Below are positions 8,499-17,059 of a stretch of 64,000 nt of DNA, one piece after another. The stretch spans positions 186,001 through 250,000 of the forward strand of contig NZ_WHKF01000002.1 of assembly GCF_009295825.1 (NCBI RefSeq), read 5' to 3'. A program made the translations under genes and the position numbers. Origin of the DNA: Marinifilum sp. N1E240. GTDB taxonomy: Bacteria; Bacteroidota; Bacteroidia; Bacteroidales; Marinifilaceae. Numbering within the stretch: the stretch's first letter is position 1; every line of letters starts with the position of its first letter. The notes beneath the pieces are model-generated. The model was not told the DNA's origin. It made no database searches and saw nothing but the letters and a program-made list of their open reading frames with translations.

Positions 8499-9350
8499 AT
8501 GAGAAAGATTTTATTGATATTTTTTATTTGGGGATTTTTAGGAGCATGCAATTGGATTTCATCAAAAAAAGGTGATAGTAAACTAACTTCGGAGAATATT
8601 GAGATGCAATTGATGAAAGAGAATACGGAGAAAATGAAGAAAATTTTCTTTGTACTTCCAAGTCCAATTGAGACGTCTTTATTGATTAAAAAAACAGGAA
8701 TACATTTTAGAGAAGACCTACTCAACAGTACAGATAATTTACCAAGTTACTCTACCAGTGCATCCAGATCTATCGCTTTGGGAATCTATTGCGCAGACTT
8801 GAGTTATGCAGGTTTAAATGAGCAATATCAAATTTCGATGGAGTATATAAATATTGCAACAAATTTAGCAGAATCTTTAGGAGTATTAAGAACTGTAGAG
8901 CCGGCAAAAATTAAGCTACTTGAAGAGAACTTGACCAATAAAGAATTAATTGTAGATATCATTTCTGAAATTTACATGGAATCAAGTGAACAGTTAAGAG
9001 AGCAGGATAGATACACTTTGGCTTCTTTAATGATGATTTCGGGATGGATAGAGAGTCTTTATTTGGCAACACAAAGTGTTAAAACGGATGAAGTTAAGCA
9101 TCAGATTTTAATAAAGAGAGTTTTAGAACAGAAGTTGTCACTTGAGAGTATCAAAAATGTATTGAGTGAGAATCAGACCGATGCTGTTGTTGAGCCAATT
9201 TATAAAGATATCTTGGAGCTTGAAAGGTTGTTTACAAAAACGATTAAGTCAGATAATGAAAATTTAGATTTTTATGAGCGTTACGATTTAATTGGTTTTG
9301 AACAAATATGTTTAAAAATTAAAGATATACGAAACTATATGGTTAATTGA
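8499..9350 (+). CDS. Lipoprotein of unknown function
   Basis: A 283-residue protein with a lipoprotein signal peptide and lipobox LGAC (Cys17), followed by Asn and Trp. The mature part is mostly helical and rich in Glu, Lys and Leu, without a recognised domain. Segments such as SYSTSASRSIALGIYCADLSYAG resemble hypothetical lipoproteins of Bacteroidales. The next gene, also exported, follows after a short gap, so the two are probably co-transcribed up to the terminator at 9824. Confidence 0.7.
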   Translation: MRKILLIFFIWGFLGACNWISSKKGDSKLTSENIEMQLMKENTEKMKKIFFVLPSPIETSLLIKKTGIHFREDLLNSTDNLPSYSTSASRSIALGIYCADLSYAGLNEQYQISMEYINIATNLAESLGVLRTVEPAKIKLLEENLTNKELIVDIISEIYMESSEQLREQDRYTLASLMMISGWIESLYLATQSVKTDEVKHQILIKRVLEQKLSLESIKNVLSENQTDAVVEPIYKDILELERLFTKTIKSDNENLDFYERYDLIGFEQICLKIKDIRNYMVN

Positions 9351-9386
9351 TCAATTGCATTGTCAAATTATTCTAATGTACAATTT

Positions 9387-9821
9387 ATGAGATTTAAATT
9401 TATACTTTTTATTCTAGCCGTACTTTTTAATGTTAATTTCGGGTTTTCACAATGCAAAGGGTTTGCAAAAACTGAATGTAAACCGCAGTTGGGGAGCTTT
9501 ATTCATGATGGAAATTACAATGGTGTAGTTCTTAATCTGGGAGAGGAAGTAGAGCTTCATAAAGCTTTTTTTAGCGGACAAAAATATAGAATGGTAGTTT
9601 GTCCGGAAGATCATTTACCGCCTGTACATTTTAAAATAATGAATTCTGATTTGGAAGTTATTTTCGATAATAAGGAAGAGGGATTTGTAGGATATTATGA
9701 TTTTGAATTGGATAAATCGGCAACACTAATCATATCATTAAAATTTATAAAAGAGAAGGATAAAGAATTTGATAGAAGCATAAATGGCTGTGTGGCTATG
9801 CTTTTTGGATTAGAAATGTAA
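9387..9821 (+). CDS. Small exported protein of unknown function
   Basis: A 144-residue protein from the ATG at 9387, which places a signal peptide (MRFKFILFILAVLFNVNFGF) at the N-terminus; an earlier in-frame TTG at 9360 would bury it. The mature part has Cys in CKGFAKTECKP and VVCPEDHLPPVHF, a probable beta-rich body and a final NGCVAMLFGLEM. No family recognised. It follows the lipoprotein gene and ends at a strong hairpin. Confidence 0.65.
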   Translation: MRFKFILFILAVLFNVNFGFSQCKGFAKTECKPQLGSFIHDGNYNGVVLNLGEEVELHKAFFSGQKYRMVVCPEDHLPPVHFKIMNSDLEVIFDNKEEGFVGYYDFELDKSATLIISLKFIKEKDKEFDRSINGCVAMLFGLEM

Positions 9822-9823
9822 AA

Positions 9824-9850
9824 AAAAGGTTCCCAATTTGGGAACCTTTT
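9824..9850. terminator. Bidirectional hairpin terminator
   Basis: A 12-bp perfect stem (9824-9835 with 9839-9850) with a 3-nt loop, between convergent genes. A-rich and T-rich flanks allow termination in both directions, including after uvrA. Confidence 0.9.
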
Positions 9851-9854
9851 CTAC

Positions 9855-12638
9855 TTATAATTTTTCCTTTAAGTATTTGCCTGTAAACGAATCATTGCAA
9901 AGTATTGTTTCTTCTGGTGTACCTTCAAAAACAATTTCACCTCCTTTGTTTCCTCCTTCAGGACCTAAATCAATAAGCCAATCGGCACTTTTTATTATTT
10001 CCATATTGTGTTCAATAATAATAAGCGTATGACCTCTTGCGATTAATGCATTAAAAGCGTCCATTAATTTGTGGATATCATGAAAATGCAATCCTGTTGT
10101 AGGTTCATCGAAAATAAACAAACATGGTTCGGCTTTTTCTTTTGCCAAAAAGGAAGCAAGTTTCACACGTTGACTCTCTCCACCACTTAGTGTACTCGAA
10201 GATTGACCTAATTTTACATATCCCAATCCAACATCTACAAGCGGTTGAAGGCGTTGAACAATTTTCTTTTCAGTTTTCCCTTTAGATAAACTGAAAAATT
10301 CTGTTGCTTCGTTAACAGTCATTTCCAAAACATCATGAATGTTCTTTTCTTGAAAACGAATGTTCAATATATCATCTTTAAATCTCTTGCCTTTGCAGCT
10401 TTCGCATTGCAAGTAAATGTCAGCCATAAACTGCATCTCGACCTTAATAATACCTTCTCCCTGACATTCATCACATCTTCCTCCATCGATATTAAAAGAA
10501 AAGTGCGAAGCTTTAAAACCGCTGTATTGAGCTGCTTTTTGGTCAGCGTATAGTTTTCTAATTTCGTCGTAAGCTTTAAGATAGGTTACCGGATTCGATC
10601 TTGAAGATTTACCAATTGGATTTTGATCGACAAATTCAATGTTTTTTACAAGTTGCAAATCTCCCTTTAATGCATCGAAATGACCACTTTTATCGGAATA
10701 ACCGCCGTAATGTTTCTTTAGTGCGGGGTAAAGAATTGTTTTTACCAATGAGGATTTACCGGAACCACTCACACCTGTTATCACGCTCATCACATTCAGA
10801 GGAAATTTAATATTCAATCCTTTAAGGTTATTTTCACGAGCACCAATAATTTCAATGTAATTGTTCCATTTCTTTCTTTTTTCGGGAACAGGAATCGATC
10901 TTTCCTGAGAAATATATTGTGAGGTTAAGCTCTCATTGGACTCTTTTAGTTCGTTCAAATTTCCTTCAAAAACAACTTCACCACCTAATCTACCAGCGTA
11001 AGGACCAATATCGATTACATGATCTGCTGCAAGTATAATGTCTTCGTCATGCTCAACCACGATTACAGTATTTCCTAAATCACGAAGCTGTTTAAGTACT
11101 TTTATTAATAGATCGGTATCTCTCGAGTGTAAACCAATACTTGGTTCATCTAAAATGTACAAAGAGCCAACCAAACTACTTCCGAGCGAAGTTGCCAAAT
11201 TTATTCGTTGCGATTCTCCACCAGACAAACTACTTGAGAGTCTATTCAAGGTTAGATAACCTAATCCAACATCAGATAAGAATTGTAATCTGTTATTAAT
11301 ATCAGTAAGTAAGCGCTTTGCTATTTGAGCTTCAGTTTCGGTCAATTTAAGATGGTTAAAGAAATCATTCAATTCACTAATTGGCATTAAAACCAAATCC
11401 TGAATGTTTTTATCTTGAATTTTAACGTATCCTGCTTCTTTTTTTAATCTTGTTCCTCTACAATCAGGGCAAGTTGTTTTTCCTCTATATCTGGAAAGCA
11501 TCACCCTGTATTGTATTTTGTATTGTTTAGATTCCAGATATTTGAAAAAAGCATTTAAGCCTTTAAAGTGTTTGTTACCTGTCCACAGTAGTAGCTTGTG
11601 CTCCTCACTTAATTCAAAATAGGGGCGATGAATTGGGAAATCGAATTTATCAGCAGCATAAACCAATTTATTCTTCCATTCTTGCATTTTTTCGCCTTTC
11701 CAGCAAACCACAGCATCATCGTAAATGCTCGTTGTTTTGTTAGGAATCACCAAATCTTCATCAATACCAATTACTTTACCAAAACCCTCGCATTTAGGAC
11801 AGGCTCCAACCGGATTGTTAAAGCTAAATGTGTGTACATTTGGATCTTCAAATACAATTCCATCGGCTTCAAAACGGTTTGAAAAATTATAGCTTACATC
11901 TCGAAATGAAATCAAGCATTCACCATTACCCTCGTAAAATGCAGTTTGTAAAGAATCAGCTATTCTATTTTGAGTGTCCTCGTCATCGGAAACTCGGATT
12001 CTGTCTATAACAATATGAATTGGCTCGTTATCGGGAAGAATTTCCGGAGCTTCTAAAGCGTCATGAATTTTATGAATTTGACCATTAATTTCAATTCTGG
12101 AGAATCCTTGTTTTGATAAAACTTCCAGTTGTTCTTTTTTGCTACGATCAGAATTCTGCATTTCTGCCAATATCATAACAGGGAGATCTTTCTTTTGCTT
12201 TAATATAAAATTTACAACATCGGTAATGGAATGACGTTTTACCAAAGCATTAGAAATTGGCGAATAGGTTTTACCAATTCGCGCAAAAAGTAACTTTAAA
12301 TAGTCATAAATTTCGGTTGATGTTCCAACAGTTGAACGTGGATTTCTCGTGTTTACCTTTTGCTCAATAGCGATAGCAGGAGGAATTCCTTTAATAAAAT
12401 CAACTTCAGGTTTGTCAATTCTACCCAAAAATTGTCTTGCATAGGCAGATAAACTCTCCACATATCTTCTTTGTCCTTCAGCATAAAGTGTGTCGAATGC
12501 TAAGGATGATTTACCAGAACCCGATAAACCAGTAATAACAATGAATTGATTCCTTGGAATCTTTAAATCAATGTTTTTCAAATTGTGCACTCGTGCACCT
12601 TTTATATGAATGTATTCTTCGCTTATCTTATCAGTCAT
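9855..12638 (-). CDS. uvrA: UvrABC excinuclease subunit A
   Basis: A 927-residue DNA-damage recognition ATPase of nucleotide excision repair. Two ABC-type ATPase halves are visible: Walker A GLSGSGKSS (about 37-45) and GVSGSGKSS (about 634-642), each with a later LSGGESQR signature and an ILDEP or IFDEP Walker B. The insertion-domain signature NPRSTVGTSTEIYDYL is present. The C-terminal zinc module (CDECQGEG and CESCKGKRF) is complete. In the N-terminal module only CPKC remains: the first CxxC found in E. coli after FSARF is replaced by ADGI. A well-spaced promoter lies upstream. Confidence 0.96.
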   Translation of the reverse strand: MTDKISEEYIHIKGARVHNLKNIDLKIPRNQFIVITGLSGSGKSSLAFDTLYAEGQRRYVESLSAYARQFLGRIDKPEVDFIKGIPPAIAIEQKVNTRNPRSTVGTSTEIYDYLKLLFARIGKTYSPISNALVKRHSITDVVNFILKQKKDLPVMILAEMQNSDRSKKEQLEVLSKQGFSRIEINGQIHKIHDALEAPEILPDNEPIHIVIDRIRVSDDEDTQNRIADSLQTAFYEGNGECLISFRDVSYNFSNRFEADGIVFEDPNVHTFSFNNPVGACPKCEGFGKVIGIDEDLVIPNKTTSIYDDAVVCWKGEKMQEWKNKLVYAADKFDFPIHRPYFELSEEHKLLLWTGNKHFKGLNAFFKYLESKQYKIQYRVMLSRYRGKTTCPDCRGTRLKKEAGYVKIQDKNIQDLVLMPISELNDFFNHLKLTETEAQIAKRLLTDINNRLQFLSDVGLGYLTLNRLSSSLSGGESQRINLATSLGSSLVGSLYILDEPSIGLHSRDTDLLIKVLKQLRDLGNTVIVVEHDEDIILAADHVIDIGPYAGRLGGEVVFEGNLNELKESNESLTSQYISQERSIPVPEKRKKWNNYIEIIGARENNLKGLNIKFPLNVMSVITGVSGSGKSSLVKTILYPALKKHYGGYSDKSGHFDALKGDLQLVKNIEFVDQNPIGKSSRSNPVTYLKAYDEIRKLYADQKAAQYSGFKASHFSFNIDGGRCDECQGEGIIKVEMQFMADIYLQCESCKGKRFKDDILNIRFQEKNIHDVLEMTVNEATEFFSLSKGKTEKKIVQRLQPLVDVGLGYVKLGQSSSTLSGGESQRVKLASFLAKEKAEPCLFIFDEPTTGLHFHDIHKLMDAFNALIARGHTLIIIEHNMEIIKSADWLIDLGPEGGNKGGEIVFEGTPEETILCNDSFTGKYLKEKL

Positions 12639-12693
12639 TTTTTAATTCTTTCGCAGAGTCGATTGTTGAATTATTGTCCTAAAATTGAATCTC

Positions 12694-12724
12694 CAAAGTT
12701 ATTTAACTTCTAAAGATTTTCAAA
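12694..12724 (-). promoter_or_regulatory. Bacteroidetes promoter (-33/-7) of uvrA
   Basis: On the minus strand TTTG (12721-12724), then 19 nt, then TAACTTTG (12694-12701). This fits the Bacteroidetes consensus TTTG-N19-TAnnTTTG exactly and lies 56 nt before the uvrA start. Confidence 0.7.
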
Positions 12725-12834
12725 TCTCAGGAAAAATTAGTTTATTGCATATTGTTACCCCGATTATGAACCACAAATAAAGGAGATATTGCTTATCGAT
12801 TAAAACTTTACACTGTTTAACAAAGTAAATAGCT

Positions 12835-13431
12835 GTGAATTTGAGAAAAAATAATCCTACCGATTATGATCTCGTTAAGCAATATATTGATGGTAATCAT
12901 GATAGTATTGACGTCCTAATCACCAGACACAAGGACAGAGTATACACCTATATCTATCTGATTGTTAAAAATCATATGCTTACTGAAGATCTGTTTCAGG
13001 ATACCTTTATAAAGGTAATCCGATCGTTGCGTTTGGGCAAATATCAGGATAATGGAAAATTTCTTGCCTGGGTATTACGCATTGCGCACAATTTGATCAT
13101 AGATCATTTCAGAAAAGAAAAGCAAAATAACACATTCTCAAAAGATGATTATGAGTTGGATATTTTTAATTCCAGCAAATTTTGTGATGAGAATTGCGAA
13201 GATGATTTGATTCGAAATCAAATCCACCAGGATATTAGAGATTTAGTAGAAGAATTGCCTCCCGATCAGCGAGAAGTTGTGATTCTTCGACATTATAAAG
13301 ATTTAAGTTTTAAAGAAATTGCCGATCAGACCGATGTTAGTATTAATACAGCATTAGGACGCATGCGTTATGCGCTTATTAATATGAGAAAAAGCATTGA
13401 TGATCGGAATATGAGTTTGACTTTTCAGTAG
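12835..13431 (+). CDS. ECF-type RNA polymerase sigma factor
   Basis: A 198-residue sigma-70-family factor with only regions 2 and 4. Region 2 (about 20-95) includes DLFQDTFIKVIRSL and LAWVLRIAHNLIIDHFRKEK. Region 4 (about 130-185) includes LPPDQREVVILRHYKDLSFK and the helix-turn-helix EIADQTDVSINTALGRMRYA. The start is a GTG; no in-frame ATG lies near, and a TTG two codons later is possible. No anti-sigma gene is adjacent, unlike typical SusCD-type loci. A hairpin terminator closes the gene. Confidence 0.93.
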   Translation: MNLRKNNPTDYDLVKQYIDGNHDSIDVLITRHKDRVYTYIYLIVKNHMLTEDLFQDTFIKVIRSLRLGKYQDNGKFLAWVLRIAHNLIIDHFRKEKQNNTFSKDDYELDIFNSSKFCDENCEDDLIRNQIHQDIRDLVEELPPDQREVVILRHYKDLSFKEIADQTDVSINTALGRMRYALINMRKSIDDRNMSLTFQ

Positions 13432-13455
13432 TCGATTATTTGATTTTTATTAGTT

Positions 13456-13484
13456 AGCCGGAAATTTATTTCCGGCTTTTTTTA
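13456..13484 (+). terminator. Rho-independent terminator after the sigma factor gene
   Basis: A 9-bp stem (AGCCGGAAA at 13456-13464, TTTCCGGCT at 13469-13477) followed by seven or more T. Confidence 0.9.
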
Positions 13485-13547
13485 TTTTGAAATACTAAAA
13501 AGTAGTATCGGGCGTTTTAGGTATAAATTAAACGGAAAAAAGTGCCT

Positions 13548-13787
13548 ATGAATGAAATTTATACTCTATTACAAAATGACATATTACAATCAACTGATGA
13601 AATGATATCTCTCATGGAAAAAATCTCAGGAACTTCTGTTTTTGATTCTATAGAATTAATTGACCTGTTGGATCGTTTTAAAATGAAACCATCTGGAGAA
13701 TTGATTCAAAAAATAAAATCATTTCACCAATCTACATGTAATGTGAATCTTAAAATCCCGGATATAGGGGAAGTATTAATGAATTAA
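13548..13787 (+). CDS. Small hypothetical protein
   Basis: A 79-residue helical, acidic protein from the ATG at 13548; a GTG two codons earlier is also possible. No signal peptide, membrane helix or recognised motif. The single Cys sits in HQSTCNVNLKIP near the C-terminus. Separate terminators bracket the gene, so it is an independent transcription unit, which supports its being real. Confidence 0.55.
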   Translation: MNEIYTLLQNDILQSTDEMISLMEKISGTSVFDSIELIDLLDRFKMKPSGELIQKIKSFHQSTCNVNLKIPDIGEVLMN

Positions 13788-13792
13788 GAAGG

Positions 13793-13822
13793 AATCGAGG
13801 CAATTTGTCTCGATTTTTTTTC
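13793..13822 (+). terminator. Rho-independent terminator
   Basis: Stem AATCGAG (13793-13799) with CTCGATT (13809-13815), extended by wobble pairs at the loop, then a long T run. Confidence 0.85.
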
Positions 13823-13891
13823 ATTTAAAATTTTGAAGAACTCAAATAATTATTGTAAATTGATATCAAAATGATATTAAAACGATAAGAT

Positions 13892-14746
13892 ATGAGACAA
13901 GAAAAATCTTTTACCGGAATATCCGGATTTTTAATGGTATTTGTAGTTCTTCTATTATTAGTGGGAGGTATTTTAGGAATGATGTATATAAAGCATCCAA
14001 TTTTTATATTGTCGTTTCTTTTGTTTTTATTCTGTATTCCAGGTTTTACAGTAGTAAACCCAAATCAATCGGCAGTTTTGGTTTTGTTTGGAGCTTATAA
14101 GGGAACAATTTTATCTAATGGGTTTTTCTGGGTAAATCCATTATTTGTAAAAAGAAAGATATCTTTACGTGCTCGAAATCTCGACAGTGATCCTATTAAA
14201 GTAAATGATAAAATTGGTAATCCTATCATGATTGGAGTTGTATTGGTTTGGAGAGTTAAGGATACCTACAAGGCAGCTTTTGATGTAAATGATTACGAAC
14301 ATTTTGTTTCGATTCAATCCGAAGCAGCCATTCGACACATGGCAGGCTCTTATCCATACGATAATTTTGAAGATGAGCAAGCTGAAATTACACTTCGTTC
14401 AGGAGGGAATGATGTAAGTGAGCTGTTAGAGAGTGAATTAACTGATCGTTTGGCAATTGCAGGAATCGAGGTAATGGAGGCAAGAATTAATTACTTGGCG
14501 TATGCCTCGGAAATTGCAGGAGCAATGCTTCGAAGACAACAGGCTACGGCAGTTGTAGCGGCAAGATTTAAGATTGTTGAGGGAGCGGTGAGTATGGTTG
14601 ATATGGCATTAGAAGAGTTGGCAGAAAAAGATATAGTAGATTTGGACGAAGATAAAAAAGCAACTATGGTTAGTAACTTAATGGTTGTACTTTGTTCCGA
14701 TAAGGATGCAACTCCTGTTCTGAATACGGGAAGTCTGTATCAATAA
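13892..14746 (+). CDS. SPFH/band-7 (prohibitin-like) membrane protein
   Basis: A 284-residue protein. Two close N-terminal hydrophobic segments (about 12-32 and 36-52) form a hairpin or pair of helices. The SPFH domain (about 53-215) follows, starting FTVVNPNQSAVLVLFGAYKG. The segment RRQQATAVVAARFKIVEGAV matches the heptad-like region that drives oligomer formation in this class. SPFH proteins build membrane microdomains or scaffold proteases. The next gene, a ribbon-helix-helix protein, starts 9 bp after the stop, a pairing I know from other genomes. Confidence 0.85.
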   Translation: MRQEKSFTGISGFLMVFVVLLLLVGGILGMMYIKHPIFILSFLLFLFCIPGFTVVNPNQSAVLVLFGAYKGTILSNGFFWVNPLFVKRKISLRARNLDSDPIKVNDKIGNPIMIGVVLVWRVKDTYKAAFDVNDYEHFVSIQSEAAIRHMAGSYPYDNFEDEQAEITLRSGGNDVSELLESELTDRLAIAGIEVMEARINYLAYASEIAGAMLRRQQATAVVAARFKIVEGAVSMVDMALEELAEKDIVDLDEDKKATMVSNLMVVLCSDKDATPVLNTGSLYQ

Positions 14747-14755
14747 TTGAAGGAT

Positions 14756-14941
14756 ATGACTAAAAAGAAATCATTTGTTCTGCGACTGAGTCCAGAAATG
14801 TATAAAAAGTTAGAAAAGTGGGCTGTTGATGAATTTCGAAGTACCAATGGACAGATCGAATGGATTCTTGATAAAGCCCTTAAAGAGGCGGGAAGAGCAA
14901 AAAATAAGGAATCAAGGGATTCTGATGAAACCGGAAAATAG
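14756..14941 (+). CDS. Arc-type ribbon-helix-helix DNA-binding protein
   Basis: A 61-residue protein whose core KKKSFVLRLSPEMYKKLEKW gives the beta-strand and first helix of an Arc/MetJ fold; EFRSTNGQIEWILDKALKE gives the second helix. The tail is charged and probably disordered. The ATG at 14756 is preceded by GAAGG, one of the few good Shine-Dalgarno sequences here, and is preferred over the in-frame TTG at 14747. It lies 9 bp after the SPFH gene, so it is co-transcribed; it could autoregulate the pair. Confidence 0.8.
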   Translation: MTKKKSFVLRLSPEMYKKLEKWAVDEFRSTNGQIEWILDKALKEAGRAKNKESRDSDETGK

Positions 14942-14942
14942 T

Positions 14943-14989
14943 TTAAGACATTAAAAAAGCCCTTTATAAGGGCTTTTTTAATGTCTTAA
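14943..14989. terminator. Very long bidirectional hairpin overlapping a coding end
   Basis: A near-perfect inverted repeat with arms of about 22 bp, core AAAAAAGCCCTT and AAGGGCTTTTTT. It follows the RHH gene on the plus strand. On the minus strand its left end is the terminator, while its right arm encodes the last residues (TLKKPL and stop) of the acetyltransferase gene. Confidence 0.88.
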
Positions 14990-15608
14990 GCATAATTGCT
15001 TTGTTGTTTTTTTCGCTGATTTCGAATCCCATCTTTTCCATGTATTTAAGATTTTGATTCGATTCGCAGTAGACTCTATCTATTTCATGCTTACTGAGTA
15101 AATTATTTAATTTTTTATATAAATAACTTCCGACCTTAAAATCTCGGTACTGAGGTAAAGCATAATCCAATTCAATTCGTAATTCATTTTCTTCCTGAGT
15201 TCCTATGAATATTCCAGCAACGGAAAGATCTCTTAGAACTAGCATAGCCAATTGGTTTGGTTGCTTTTTAAATGCAGGAAAAAAACTATTAATATCCTTT
15301 TTATAGAAGTCAAGAAAATGCATTAGCAATTCATCATTCTCTTTTATTTCCATAATTTTGAAATCTTCTTTACGAGAGTACATTTTTCGTAGATTGTACA
15401 AATTGGCACAGACAATTAGGAAGTTCATAATCCCTACAGGAAGTGCTCCAATTAAGAATCCGTATGCTGAGAATAATATAGCACCAGCTAAGTTGTACCA
15501 TCTTAATTTTATTATTGAGGTCATGGTTAACGACACCAAAACTAGTATTGAGGCTAAATACCCTATCCATTCCAAAACGGAAATGCCTAAAAAATTAAAT
15601 TCTAACAT
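14964..15608 (-). CDS. YgjV-like membrane domain fused to a GNAT acetyltransferase
   Basis: A 214-residue fusion. Residues about 10-75 contain three hydrophobic helices (EWIGYLASILVLVSLTM, YNLAGAILFSAYGFLIGALP and IMNFLIVCANLYNL) resembling the YgjV/PnuC-like inner-membrane family. Residues about 85-210 look like a GNAT domain: ELRIELDYALPQYRDFKVGS gives the acceptor strand and acetyl-CoA loop, RVYCESNQNLKYMEKMGFE the typical C-terminal part. It should be a membrane-tethered N-acetyltransferase; the substrate is unknown. The last codons lie inside the bidirectional terminator. Confidence 0.75.
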   Translation of the reverse strand: MLEFNFLGISVLEWIGYLASILVLVSLTMTSIIKLRWYNLAGAILFSAYGFLIGALPVGIMNFLIVCANLYNLRKMYSRKEDFKIMEIKENDELLMHFLDFYKKDINSFFPAFKKQPNQLAMLVLRDLSVAGIFIGTQEENELRIELDYALPQYRDFKVGSYLYKKLNNLLSKHEIDRVYCESNQNLKYMEKMGFEISEKNNKAIMLKTLKKPL

Positions 15609-15678
15609 AAATGTTTGATCTAGCGGTTTAAAAATAAAAGAGAGATCTCAAAATGGTTTGGAATGGTTGTTAAAAGTA

Positions 15679-15703
15679 GAAACCTTCCGTTTTCGAAAGG
15701 TTT
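15679..15703 (-). terminator. Possible terminator after the phosphofructokinase gene
   Basis: An imperfect hairpin (AAACCTT with AAGGTTT plus an inner CG pair), 26 bp beyond the stop on the minus strand. Only a weak T-rich tail follows. Confidence 0.45.
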
Positions 15704-15728
15704 CTCAAATGTAAGAAATATTATTTAA

Positions 15729-16931
15729 TTATAAACCTGTCATTAAGAACAAAGGTTGTAATTCAAAGCTATTGTATTTAGGACGTAGCCTGTCTACATT
15801 ATAATAGCGATCAACATCAACCAATTTTTTAGAGCTAGTAACAATATCAATAGGAGCATTATCGTATCTGCCATTTCGAAGTGTAATTAATCTGCCATGA
15901 ATTCCTTTGATAATAAGATCAAGAGCCAAATTTCCGAAAGCCATAGGAACTATGGAATCAATTGCATCGGGATCGCCACAACGGACCATATAGCCTAGCT
16001 TTTGATTAATAACATTAATTGGCTTTGAATTGTTGAATTTAGGTGATAGTAATTTCATTTGCTCTGAAACCCGATCGCCTATTCCTCCCAGTTTTTTATG
16101 TCCGTAATCATCCATTACATCGTCCTGGAAAATCATTTGCTCACCCGAAAATGCCGCACCTTCAGAAATCAGTACAACCGAATAACGACTTGGATTTGAG
16201 AATCGATCTTGAATCATCAATTCAGTTAATCGTTCAATGTCAAAATCATATTCTGGAATTACACAACGGTTTGCAGCGCCTGCAAGAGTAGGCAGAATTG
16301 CAGTGAAACCCGCATAGCGACCAAAAACTTCCAATACCAAGAGTCTTTCATGCGATCCTGCTGATGTTCTCAAGCTGTGGGTTAAAGATATTGTTCTGGT
16401 AATGCAGGTACTAAATCCAATACAATAATCCGTTCCTGGAACATCATTATCCATTGTTTTAGGAATGGCTATTACTTTAAATCCTTCTTGATATAAGCGA
16501 ACTCCATAGCTTAAAGTATCATCACCACCAATAGGAATTAGGAAATCAATATTTAAAAAATCCAGATTGGAAAGCACCTCTTCAGTTAGGTCATTTACAT
16601 CCTGATCGTATTTGTCTTTTAGGTGAGATGGAACTCTCTCTCTTGAAGTTTTTGATGGGTTTACTCTTGAAGTATGCAGAAATGTACCTCCCGTTCGTCC
16701 TATTTTATTAACGATTTCTTCCGTTAAAATTTCAAAATTTTCACTATTGTCTATTTTTTCATCCCGAACGATATCTATAAGTCCTCTCCAGCCTTTACGG
16801 ATGCCAATAACTTTATAGCCTTCTCGAATAGCTCTAATGGTTACAGCGCGAATTGCAGGATTTAATCCAGGTACGTCACCGCCACCGGTTAAGATACCTA
16901 TTATTCCTCTACATGAGTTTGATGTTTTCAT
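15729..16931 (-). CDS. 6-phosphofructokinase with pyrophosphate-type active-site residues
   Basis: A 400-residue PfkA-family enzyme from the ATG at 16931; an upstream GTG at 16970 adds 13 unlikely residues. It has the phosphate-donor loop GGGDVPGLNPAIR (16-28), GGDDT (Asp137-Asp138) and PKTMDND (Lys158). In E. coli ATP-PFK the matching positions are Gly104 and Gly124. Asp and Lys at these two sites are the signature of pyrophosphate-dependent PFKs, so diphosphate is the likely phosphoryl donor (inference). It is about 80 residues longer than E. coli PfkA. The enzyme works in glycolysis, and reversibly if PPi-linked. Confidence 0.9.
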   Translation of the reverse strand: MKTSNSCRGIIGILTGGGDVPGLNPAIRAVTIRAIREGYKVIGIRKGWRGLIDIVRDEKIDNSENFEILTEEIVNKIGRTGGTFLHTSRVNPSKTSRERVPSHLKDKYDQDVNDLTEEVLSNLDFLNIDFLIPIGGDDTLSYGVRLYQEGFKVIAIPKTMDNDVPGTDYCIGFSTCITRTISLTHSLRTSAGSHERLLVLEVFGRYAGFTAILPTLAGAANRCVIPEYDFDIERLTELMIQDRFSNPSRYSVVLISEGAAFSGEQMIFQDDVMDDYGHKKLGGIGDRVSEQMKLLSPKFNNSKPINVINQKLGYMVRCGDPDAIDSIVPMAFGNLALDLIIKGIHGRLITLRNGRYDNAPIDIVTSSKKLVDVDRYYNVDRLRPKYNSFELQPLFLMTGL

Positions 16932-17059
16932 AGCAATAATCTTTAGTGATTGATAAGAACGTAAAATCACTATAAGTTATCATTTTGTTAATGAAAATTC
17001 AAACAATAAGTTTGCGGATGAGTAACTTAGTTAGAGTATGAAGTCAATTAAGATTAATT

